A stretch of 64,000 nt of DNA from assembly GCF_029227915.1 (NCBI RefSeq), contig NC_079886.1:6696001-6760000 (forward strand), given 5' to 3'. This stretch comes from Hydractinia symbiolongicarpus. Its lineage: Eukaryota > Cnidaria > Hydrozoa > Anthoathecata > Hydractiniidae. Shown here one piece after another: positions 1 through 9,877 of the stretch (position 1 is the stretch's first letter; each line of letters starts with the position of its first letter). The notes below the pieces were generated by a model. That model was not told where the DNA came from. It saw only the letters and a list, made by a program, of their open reading frames with translations, and ran no database searches. Made by a program: the position numbers and the translations under genes.

Positions 1-1029
1 CACGTATTTGACCAGTCTTTTTCTGTACTTCACCTTGAAGTTTTGGATGATCCCCGCATCGAGTGGTTGAAGCCTTGAAGTTGTGTTCTTCGGTAAGAAA
101 ATGATTTTGATTTGTGAAAACTGGCCTATCATTGACTCCGGATGACAGGTGGCGTTGTCCAGAAAAAGAATAACTTTTCTGTCCTCAAATAAAAGTTTTC
201 TGTTAAAACGTGCCAGTACAGTTTCCATTACTTGAGATGTCATCCAAGATTTAGGATTTGAAAAGTAGTGAACGTTAGCTGGACGCGATGGATCTTTCAA
301 TTTTTTAAACCAACGCGGGACTTTACTCTTCCAGATATCAACAGGCTGGTCGATCTTTTCCCCAGCTGCATTTACAAAAAAAGCGACAGTTAATCTAAGC
401 TTTGACTTTTTCCCACCTTTTGCTTGTTTTCCTTTTTCCACTAACCCTTTGGCCGGTAGAGCTTTAAAAAAACAGCCAGACTCGTCCATGTTCCAAATAT
501 TTTCTAGTGAATAACCTTCAACCAATTCTTTGATCCTCTCCATCCAGGAAGTAACCGTTTCTGTAGAAACGTCACCAGCTTCACCAACAATACGACGTTC
601 TTTGACGGAATATGTTGTTTTCCAACGATCCAACCAACCGTCAGAGGCGGAGAAATTATCAAAATCGCTGTTCTGAAGTTTTTCCTTAATTTCCAACGCC
701 TCCTCTTTAAGCATTACACCATTAGGGTAGATGTTAGAAGCGCAACATCTTTTGTACCATTCGAATAAGATCTCATTTATCTTGTGATACTTGCCATGGC
801 GGTTACGTTTTTTTGTTTTCTCACGAAAAATTTCATGTTGTTCACGAATTTTCTTTTCGTCTCTTAAAATATTTGCTGCGGCTGTCTTTCCAATCTTGTA
901 AATGTCTCCTAGTTTTCTACATCCAAGTTTAGGATTTTTTTTGGCGAAATCCAAAAACTTGATCTTATCATCTAATGATAAAGTTTTCTTCGCTAGTTTA
1001 CCAGCAAGCTGCTGCTTCGACATTGCCAT
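1..1029 (-). CDS. Tigger/pogo transposase (CENP-B-like), truncated by window edge
   Basis: The frame is open from an ATG at 1029-1027 to the window edge, 343 codons without a stop. Residues about 1-55 form a Psq/CENP-B-type helix-turn-helix (KKTLSLDDKIKFLDFAKKNP). Residues about 75-160 form a second, HTH_CENPB-type domain ending near SASDGWLDRWK. A DDE_1 catalytic domain follows: first aspartate in IWNMDESGCF, second in ILFLDNATCHPE, and the motif TSRLQPLDAGIIQNFK carrying the third conserved acidic position. Such a protein cuts and pastes the element at TA sites. All motifs are intact, so this copy may have moved recently. An internal ATG two codons downstream is an alternative start. The C-terminus lies left of the window. 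Confidence 0.9.
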   Translation of the reverse strand, partial: MAMSKQQLAGKLAKKTLSLDDKIKFLDFAKKNPKLGCRKLGDIYKIGKTAAANILRDEKKIREQHEIFREKTKKRNRHGKYHKINEILFEWYKRCCASNIYPNGVMLKEEALEIKEKLQNSDFDNFSASDGWLDRWKTTYSVKERRIVGEAGDVSTETVTSWMERIKELVEGYSLENIWNMDESGCFFKALPAKGLVEKGKQAKGGKKSKLRLTVAFFVNAAGEKIDQPVDIWKSKVPRWFKKLKDPSRPANVHYFSNPKSWMTSQVMETVLARFNRKLLFEDRKVILFLDNATCHPESMIGQFSQIKIIFLPKNTTSRLQPLDAGIIQNFKVKYRKRLVKYV

Positions 1030-1136
1030 GTTGAATGTGCCTGAAAGACAGTTAATAAAATAATAATAATAAATAAATAAAATGCATTAGAAATTCAAAA
1101 TTCGAAATTCTTTCCAGTTTAAAATTTTACGCTGCA

Positions 1137-1658
1137 ATGTCTTCACGATTCGAATGCTATTTTAAAGTTAAAGAAACTGAAGAGAACACAGATATGTCGA
1201 ACGTTCAACTAAATGAGATGCTTCTCAAAAACATTGACCAACAGATTGAGATTATCCTTATAAAACAGAAAGAATATCGCTTCGACTCGTTTATCCGTGG
1301 ATACCATGCTTACATGGACATATGGAGCCCAAAAGTCGGAGAAGAGAATTTTTGTTTAAAAGCGGAAGAAGATAACGAACATGACAAGTTTGCTGTAGCT
1401 GTTACAGATGACGATAAAGTAGTTGGGCACGTCCCTAAAAACCTTAGCAAACTATTCAACAAATTCATGTCGCTTCCTAACTGTACCATCGGATGTAAAG
1501 TGACTGGGAAGCGAGTGAACCGTGGTGCTGGCTACGGACTAGAAATTCCTGCCCAGTACCAATTAATTGGTGTTGAAAAGGCAGTTGAGTGGGCCGAGAA
1601 AAATATAAGAAAAGTGTTGGACTCGGTAAATAACAAAACTCAAAGATGTACTAAGTAA
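1137..1658 (+). CDS. HIRAN-like domain protein carried by the Tigger element
   Basis: A 173-residue single-exon frame, divergent from the transposase with 107 bp between the two ATGs. After an N-terminal 45 residues of charged helix, residues about 50-145 look like a HIRAN-type domain: an opening IRGYHAYMDIWSP, the acidic NEHDKFAVAV segment, VVGHVPKNLSKLF, and a closing stretch near GLEIPAQYQLIG. HIRAN domains of HLTF/Rad5 proteins bind DNA 3' ends; here the family link is by motif order and is inference. The ORF lies inside the transposon between the transposase and the right terminal repeat, so it is most likely a second element gene, possibly aiding binding of cut ends or repair. A second ATG at 1194 is an alternative start. 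Confidence 0.65.
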   Translation: MSSRFECYFKVKETEENTDMSNVQLNEMLLKNIDQQIEIILIKQKEYRFDSFIRGYHAYMDIWSPKVGEENFCLKAEEDNEHDKFAVAVTDDDKVVGHVPKNLSKLFNKFMSLPNCTIGCKVTGKRVNRGAGYGLEIPAQYQLIGVEKAVEWAEKNIRKVLDSVNNKTQRCTK

Positions 1659-1710
1659 AATGGTTTAAATTTTAAGAAAAAGTGACATTTCATCTCGTTA
1701 TTTTTCCATT

Positions 1711-1905
1711 GTCCGCTTTATAGGGAGTGTTTATAAGGGAAACTGTCATTTGGTGCAAAGATTTTTGTCCGCTTTATAGAGTGTCCGCTTTATAATCGTC
1801 CGCTTTATAGAGATTTTTTTATGAGAGTTTGACCTAAATTCTGCCGGTGCAAAAATTTTTGTCCGCTTTAGAGGGCTGTCCGCTTTATAGGGTGTCCGCT
1901 TTAGG
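1711..1905 (+). repeat. Subterminal repeat array of the Tigger element
   Basis: Seven copies of GTCCGCTTTATAG or close variants (near 1711, 1767, 1782, 1798, 1861, 1878 and 1893) lie within 200 bp of the right tip. Repeated subterminal motifs of this sort are usually transposase binding sites; that role is inferred. Confidence 0.8.
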
Positions 1906-1917
1906 GGGATTCCACTG

Positions 1918-2884
1918 TATTACTATCTAATATATCTAATTGCTTCTATATATATGTGCCTCGATTACTTTTTTAATCTCCCTCGATAGTACAAAAAACA
2001 GGAATAGTAAAACAAAAGGTGTTTTTTTAGTCAATACCAATGATGGTGTGTCCGCCTTCGTTTGAAGAAGTAGATATGCACAAGTTTCATCTCGCGTTAC
2101 TGTGGCTTGCTTATGATACATCGCTGGTTTGTTTGTTTCTAATTTACTTCTTGTTTTTTTTTGTGGTTTGTGTGTAAACTGTCTTATTAGAAATAATGAA
2201 ATACCAACTGCTCAGTGTCGGAGGACAGTAGGAAACTCCTGGTAACATTAGGATTAGAGCATTTTTCATATCGATTAGTGATCTCCTCCTGTTTTTTAAT
2301 TATTTTAAATACTTTGACTCTAGTTTTTGGTAAAAAAGTTAGTTTCTTGTCAATGTAGTGACGCATGGCCGAGTGACTATAGGTTCGCTTTAAAATCACG
2401 TGATTCAGTTCAGTCAACAGGGCGGGTATGTTTAACAAGTAGCTTTACTGCAAATATGGGTTAATCCATGCCACGTGAAAGAATTTTAGTAGGTATTGGT
2501 AGGCATTGCAGTGTAATCTAATGTGAGCGTCAATAACATAGGAACCACATTATTAAAACTGAGGTAGCTATCCTGTATAAAAACTCAGAATACTATTACA
2601 TGCGTGAGAAATAAAAAAATATTCAGCTAAAATAACACTACGGGGGAGGTATTTTATAGTAAAGCGCCTACGCGAAGACATTTGAATGTACAGTCATAAC
2701 TCAGGACCTACATTGATAACACTGGAGTAGTTATTCTGTAAAATATTCGGAATACATCTACATTTGAATCAACTGAGAAAGTCTTGCGTATAGATCAGCA
2801 ATATATGTGGAATATAGCTAGGACTTTTCTAGTGTTTCTTGTTTGATATCTAATTTTAGTTAAATTGTACCGTTTAGTTACCAG
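1918..2884. other. Gene-free stretch between the Tigger tip and the dynein exons
   Basis: About 970 bp of AT-rich sequence. The short open frames here match nothing I recognise and lack splice context. It may be intron of the dynein gene. Confidence 0.5.
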
Positions 2885-5800
2885 TTATATGCGAGAATAT
2901 GATTTTATGCCATCTTGGTCCTGATTTTCTCAACCTTCCAACGTTTGACGCCAATCAAATCATTTCACACAGCCTCTCTTCGATGATTAATATTGTTGTG
3001 TTGCCGGATAACGAAAAACCAGTCATCCAAGGTGAGTTTTTTTTCTTTTCGCAAGTGAATTTCAATTCGATAAGAAGATATATAACGGGACGAAAGTTTG
3101 TTAGTAGTTTTAAGGCGACCAGGAGAACTCCAATATTAAATCAAAAAATACTCAGAAGTGATGGAAAAGTAGTGGAAATAAAAGAGTGCTTTGATATCCA
3201 ATTCAAGGATATCTACATTTTAGTTATGGAAAAAAGGTCATAGAAAGGTCTGAGTAATGAAAATAATATTAACTGGCAATTCTGAGTTTTTTTTATCGTT
3301 TTCTTGTCTCCAAATTAAAGCGAGGAAAAGAATTATATACCGTCACTGAATCGGTGCATGTAGTGATGGATAGAATGTTAAGGAAACATGATTTGGTTAA
3401 TTTTCGCTTCCGTACCACCAAAAGTTTTCCGTCTGTTTTAACTGTAATTTTGCTGTGAATTTGCTGAAGATTTATGTTGCAATAACGTCGTTTGGCTAGC
3501 TGTGTCTACACGTCGACCACACGGCTAAATTTAACCTGTAACTTGAAGTCAGCCCAACCTTTTATACTGATTTGTAGTTAATAAAGTTATCTATATATCA
3601 AGCGAAGATACATTTTTAGAAAAAGTTTAGCATCGCATGCCATTGCCTAATATTAAGTTCGCCTTTGTCTGTCGTCTAGATCCATGTTTGGTCTTATCGA
3701 GATTTGCTGACGAGCAAGCTGCTTCAAGTGTTTCGGTGATCAGCATAGGTGAAGGAGAGCAGATTGGTCATGCATCGCGAGCCATTCGTACTGCTGCTAA
3801 GCGCGGAGGTTGGGTGATACTTCAAAACTGTCATTTAATCAAAACGTGGCCACGAAAGTTTATGAAAGAAATCATGGTGAATAAAACTTCCTTTTTTGTT
3901 TCTTTTTTTTTTGTTTTTGTTTTTGTATCAAATTCTAGCAACGAAAGTCTTAATTTTTAAATAAGTTTTTGACCAGGCTTTTACTGTCATTTAAATCACA
4001 GAATTACGTAACTATATCTGTCAACTGGAACAAGATTTCTCTTTTTGAAAAAGGAGTTTACCAGAAGTAGTAGATGGTTACGGTTTTGTCATTTTAAGCA
4101 TTTCTAATAAATTAAGAAATTGTACCCTACGTCGAATTTCCGCTAGCCTGTGTATAAGCAAATATTCATAACATTGAAGTTTTGCACCCCTTATGTCAAA
4201 CCTTTATAAAACGAACGCTTACAATAATAACATTTTAAACGTCGGAACGTCAACCCTACATCAACGACTGATTACGTCAATTTGACCTTCAGCGTACACT
4301 TCAATGCGTGAGTGGGCAAGTTAAATATAGTTTTACCAGCGCGCTTTAAAATCTGATAATTTACAAGCCCCTGGGTCGGTGTGTGTAAAGAAATGCATTA
4401 TTCATTTCTTTCTCAGTGCTGGTAAATCAAGCGGAAGAATTGTGCACCTATAGAACTTGCATAAGAGCTTTGGAATTCTAGTTGTGTGAGCTGTTACCTG
4501 TTTCTTTATCTTTGTGTCCATTATAGAAGGTTTTCAGATACACGACTGATGAGTTAAACACTGGAAGCATGAAAGCGGACACCTGTCGGCGATTTCGTAT
4601 ATGGATGATTCTAAGAGCGACGGGAAAAGAAGACGGCTTTATTTTGCCTGACTACATATGTCAAAACAGCCGCACTTTTGTCTGGCAGTATGAAAAGAAC
4701 ACAGCAAAAGATATTAAAAGTATATTGAGGAAGTCTTTGGATGTGAGTTAGATTTACGCCTGATTAGTTATGTTCGTTATTCGGTAACACGGAGCTATTC
4801 GCCGTTATTTCCATGGCAATTTCGTAAACAAGCAAAAATACCGTTGAGTGTGTCGTATATTTGAGTATAATACATTCACAGTTTTTGATAAATCAAAGAA
4901 ATGTAAACCTCGCTTACTTCGCTTTTTTTGTGATAAAATTTAGGTATCCAAAAGTAATCGAGACATGCTTGTTGATGTATTTCAAAATGAAGTGTATAAG
5001 AATGCCGTGTTGCTGTATAGTAAACAAGTGAAGATGTAAGTGAAAATTATTTAATGTGTTTTGTTCGTAATCGTATCCTGCGTAAAATTGTGGAAATAGT
5101 GTCTGGAGGACAGTTTGTATATCAAATGTAGAAAAACTTTATATTTAGGCGCTCGTAATACGATTTAAATACTGGTTTCATTTACCATCAGTTGTATCTG
5201 ATATTTGAATTATGATTTTTAGTTCATCGTGTGACCTTGATTTTTCGGCCACATTATGCAATCACCTGACACAAAGCTACTTCAAGCCGTCAGTCTCGGT
5301 CGTGAAAGATTTGGTTTACTTACCGCAAATGTCAACTAGTTACGATGTTTCATTGTTGACGAAGGTAAAATAAATAATTTTAAAAAGAATGTCTGATTAC
5401 CATGGTTACGATGCCTTGATTGTGGTATCGGTATTACGAAATCCTAATCTGTGTACGAAGGACAAGAAATAGCGTACTGAACAAGTGATCGTATAATAGT
5501 CTGTTCCACATCCAATATTCTTTTCGATTCTTTCTTATTAAAATTTTCGGACCCAGATTTTTGACCCAAACAAAATCGAACGGTTTTTGACCTATTTTTG
5601 ACGTTTTTATACTTGTGATTTCAGGCGTGATGAAAGGTTTTAAGATTTTTTTACTCAAGAATCAATCCGTTTACACATAGAATAAGGAACCAGCAACATA
5701 AAAACTCATTTATTTGCCGCGAAAACTTTGTGTCTTGTGCAGAAAGAGAGTGTCCTCTTAATGCCGAGACCTTTTTTATTTGAAAAAGTTTGACAACTCT

Positions 5801-7866
5801 TTTTTTGTTATATTTCTATGTTATCAAGGATTCTTGTGAGTAATATGGCGAAAAATGAATTTATTTTAATCTTTTTTTTGGTCTGTTTTCATATGAGGAA
5901 AATATTATGTCAGAATGTTAACTTTTGTATACAAATTCTATATGTTTTTTTATAGGAGATCGAAGAGAAAAGAGACATGCGCAATGAAAGGTATACCGTG
6001 TCCTACTGAATATTTTTTTGTTCTTCTCAATTTTGCTTTGTTTTTACATGTTTACTTTTAGAAGCAAAATCACTTTCGAAATGTTAGGAAAGTTTTATAA
6101 TATCAACCGGCAGCCGAGCAAGTTATATAACATTGATGAGATCAAGAAGCTATACTCGCACGTGAGAAATATGAGTACAGAAAAAGATACAACTAGAATA
6201 GCACTACAGGGGAGATATTTTATTACGGAGCACCTACGTGGAGAGGCCAAAACGTACAGGAATATTTTGCAGAAATTTGCGCATGATGTTAGCCTTCTTG
6301 AGAACGTCATGCAAGGGCGTTTACCTTGGAATGCATATTTGATGTCATTTCATGAGAAAATATCAAGTAACTGTACACCTGATGCTTACAAGCCGAAATG
6401 TGCAAAAAAAACAACTTTAAGCAATTTCTTGGATACTCTTGGTACGAGACTGACTTACTTCAATTCATTGCTCGATGAATTCAATGTGATCGCTTTTGAT
6501 TTGTCTCACTTTACCAACTCGCAAGGATTTCTTTCTGCCGTGAAGCTACAATACGCAAACGATTCTGATTTAACACCTGAGGAAATTGAATGGATTGGTG
6601 AGGTAAATATTTTACTACAGTACCTACTGCTAATTACGCATGCGCAAGTTGTAGTTTTTTATAACTACCGTGAATGCTTAAATAAATGACCGGGAAACTT
6701 ATTATTCGGTGTTTATGAAAAGGCGTTTATTCAACCGGGCGTTCTTTCCAAATATATTATTTAAGGTTTATCATTTTTTAAATACGAAACGTTGCCTACT
6801 AAACCGTCATGTTTAACAAAACACGTGAGTAATACATGACTCACGCAACTTCTATTACAAGCTGAATATCAGTCACGCTCAAACTTGGTCTGAACTTTAC
6901 ATACAGTATAATGTTGTAAGGCTGGGCAAAGCTAGTGACGACAGTTTTCTCATTTCCTTTTGTGTCATAGAAATCACCTTTTTTATTAGAATTATTTCCC
7001 AGGATCCTCTTTAATTTCTATTAGTACTGCTATCAACGAGAGTCCTGCGAATGGGGTTTTAGTGTGTATTTAAGGTTCCCGTTTCTTAGCCACGAAAATC
7101 GTGTAAACACAGCAATAGCTCAACTAGACAAATGACAATTCGAAATACGATGTACTTTATTGCACGAAAATTTGACGACATGAGATTTTGCGGATTTTTT
7201 GTCAAAATTGCTTTTCACGGCATTTTAGTTTCGCGGTTTAGACAAATGTGTCCATTTCGCGGCATGAAAATCACAGAAAAAATTTTTCGAATGAAAGGTC
7301 CAAATGTCAACAATTTTCTTCGATTAAAGGTAAATCAACGACAGAGGCGTGAACTTCTTCGTTGCGAGGTGAACTCCATAACCATTACGCCACGCGCAAC
7401 TCTTTTTGAAATAAACTCGATATCTTTTTAATTTCGTGCTTCGGAATAAACTGCGCAATTTAAGTACTGCGAAGTTGTGAATTTTTCTTATAATAAAGTA
7501 GGTGTCATTCCAAAGGGTCGTTGCCATTTTTTTTTAACTGCATTTCTTCCTTATTTTTAGCGTGTTGATTCTGTGCCTTCTAACGTGACGTCAATAATCA
7601 ACGGCGTTTATCTACAAAACTTGACATTAATTAATACGCTAGCTACTGCTGCAACCACCAACGGACAAATAGCGCAACCATCCGCCATTATTCCATTCGT
7701 ACAATACAAACCTCGTCAAACGTCCGACAACGTGGCAGTTTTAGATGTGTATCAGTCGTTGGGTGGGCAAGAAGAAAGTTTATTCTCAGTTATTCAGACA
7801 TCAATCGAAATTATGGACGAATCTGCGTTTGATCAATTCTTGGTGGTACAACATAGCAGTGTGTAA
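2885..7866 (+). CDS. Divergent dynein heavy chain, 3' exons (AAA6/C-terminal region)
   Basis: Eight exons are visible: about 2885-3031, 3631-3876, 4527-4742, 4944-5035, 5223-5364, 5956-5990, 6062-6602 and 7561-7866, the last ending in TAA. From 3631 on, all junctions are GT-AG and keep reading phase. Dynein signatures: HLGPDFLNLPTFD in the first exon, then FVCRLDPCLVLSRFADEQ, the highly typical GGWVILQNCHL, and RRFRIWM, all from the end of the dynein motor; the last two exons have the C-terminal domain pattern LPWNAYLM, NSQGFLSAVKLQYA and INGVYLQNLTL. Spacing is looser than in axonemal or cytoplasmic chains, so a DNHD1-like divergent chain is possible. The first exon ends in phase 1 while the second starts in phase 0, so a small exon is missing between them or that boundary is wrong. 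The motor core must lie left of the window. Confidence 0.8.
7331..7412 (-). repeat. Degenerate tRNA-derived SINE head in a dynein intron
   Basis: On the minus strand GCGTGGCGTAATGGTTATGG resembles a pol III A box and is followed 30 bp later by a weak B-box-like AAGTTCACGCC. It lies in the last dynein intron. The match is partial. Confidence 0.35.
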
Positions 7867-8738
7867 AATATCTTAGGCGTACTAACTTTCGCGAATTTGA
7901 GCTAAATTTCTTACTTTTTAACCATCCGTAAAATTTTAAAAGCTCTTATTCGCGAAAAAAAGTACTTGTAAAATATACAATTTTTGCAATCCTTAAGCGC
8001 GAAAAATTAGTATCCATGAACGCAAGTTATGGCGAGCATTTAGGAATATGTTTTGCTTCTAAAAGTATTTAAGTTCAGTACATCGTTAAAGCATCCTAGT
8101 GCGGTATTCTCTTAACTTCTTCTGTCTCAGTATGACAAAGAATTTCATTGGCTTTTATGTAAGCACCTGGTGCAAATATATTTTCTTTGTACATACAATA
8201 TTTTTTAATCAAATGTTAATGTATTTTTGCAATATAAGTTATTTCAGATGTTAATATATATTTTCGTTCACCATCTTTTTTGTCTAAAACCTCATCCCGC
8301 TTGCTCACCCGTCCTATATTTACCGCATTTCGTGTGTCCCGCCACTGGTTACCATTTTGCGTGACGGACATTATCTTTTATTACCCTTTTCAAGGTGAAT
8401 TAGGGGGAGGGGGGTTCAAATAAAATACGTTATCAGTGTTTTATAATACCGGCCTTTCTCTAAAACTAGGTTACCAAAAGTAAGTCGAAATGAGAGAAGC
8501 AATAAGATTCTATGACAAACTACTCTGTTTCTCTTTTTTCAAATCTGCTGAAATTTCCGCCCACAGAACATTTAACAAGATATAATGGGGTGAATAAAAT
8601 TTAAAATTAAAGATTTCTTCCAATGTATTTTTCTCGGTATAAACAATCAACAAATAGAAGCTACAATTTTTCAATTTTACGAACAACAAACGATAAATAC
8701 AAGGCAACAAACGCAGCAGGTATTAACCTCAAAATGCA

Positions 8739-8788
8739 TGTAAATATTTTCGCGAATCTAGAATGTAAATATTTTCGCGAATCTAGAA
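8739..8788 (+). repeat. Perfect 25-bp tandem duplication
   Basis: Two identical adjacent copies of a unit beginning TGTAAATATTTTCGCG and ending CTAGAA. Confidence 0.9.
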
Positions 8789-9162
8789 TAAAAACAAAGT
8801 GCCTGATATTGAAGTATCATGCAAGCATTGTTAGGCAACACGAAATCGAATAGAAATTTCCATAAATACATTAGCACTGGTTTTTAAACTTAAATTTTTA
8901 TTGATAAACGAGCTTGAAAATACGCAACAATATTTTACAGAACATGCAGAATAAAAACAGCTGTCACTTCATACGTCATGACATCCACGATACGTACACG
9001 ATACGAACACAATGTAAATAGAGTACACTAGGTAAATACAATCTTCATTCTCAACTGCTTATGACACTAAAAGTATCTTAAAGAACTAAGTTGGTTTCCC
9101 GTCTAAAATTAAAATATAACACAGTCTACTTCCATTGAATGATATTTTTGAAGTTTTAAACA

Positions 9163-9222
9163 CTCAACGTGGAACAGCTCAACTCAACGTGAGACACCTC
9201 AACTCAACGTGGAACAAGTCGA
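9163..9222 (+). repeat. Short tandem repeat, about 21-bp unit, three copies
   Basis: The unit CTCAACGTGGAACAGCTCAA recurs three times with changes such as GAGACACCTC and GAACAAGTCG. Confidence 0.75.
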
Positions 9223-9877
9223 GACGGTTTTCAAAGCGAAAGTTTGTCAAACAGGTTACTTTCAAAAATCATCTGGTAAAATTTGAGTCGCTGAGGACGG
9301 TATGTGTGCGTAGTAGAAAAAACTAATTACAGAATATTACACTAAAAAAAACTCGTTGATTAAAATAAAAAGAAAAAATAACACTTTAATAAATATAGAT
9401 TTTTTTGTCTGTAAATCGGTCAACAACGTGCAAGTTTTGTGCAACAGGTGAAGAATTAGTCTGTTTAACTGAGAACATAGCGAAACATTTCTTCACCAAA
9501 AAACACACAGCTACCAGTTTTAAAATTAAAAGAGCCAGATGTCTTCCTAAGTCACAGTTCACAATGCAGTTAAATCTTCGCCAATTCATGAAAATAAAAT
9601 CAATTTTAAAAGGGTTAGGTACGAGGTTGGTGTATCATGCGATTATTATAAATTAATTAATCAATAAATAAATTCCCCGACCAAAAAAAAAGAAGTTGTT
9701 AAATATAAACGATAACATCAAAACTATATCCCAGTGAACAAAATTGTTACTGGACTCGAGGTTGTTCAAAATATAACGGTTAAAACATTTTGTAAAAGAT
9801 AAAATATTATACAATTATATTTTTTACAGATAACAAAAATTTGTGCCATTTATAAAAACAAGAAAATAACTTTTTAC

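Larger units (their letters stand above)
1..1917. mobile_element. Tigger/pogo-type DNA transposon, right part
   Basis: The element holds a pogo-family transposase on the minus strand (1-1029) and a HIRAN-like gene on the plus strand (1137-1658). Its right tip is at 1917: read inwards on the minus strand it starts CAGTGGAATCCCCC, the style of Tigger terminal repeats, and is followed by TA (1918-1919), the target duplication this superfamily makes. The left end lies outside the window. Seven subterminal copies of a GTCCGCTTTATAG motif precede the tip. It sits upstream of dynein exons that begin at about 2.9 kb, so it may lie in an intron of that gene; this is inference. Confidence 0.85.
7867..9877. 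other. Gene-free stretch with small repeats
   Basis: Between the convergent dynein and GKAP genes. It holds a 3' UTR region, a copy of a dispersed repeat near 8335-8375 (ACCATTTTGCGTGACGGAC, also at about 25.07 and 48.0 kb), a perfect 25-bp tandem duplication at 8739-8788 and three imperfect 21-bp repeats at about 9163-9222. No coding signal is seen. Confidence 0.6.
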
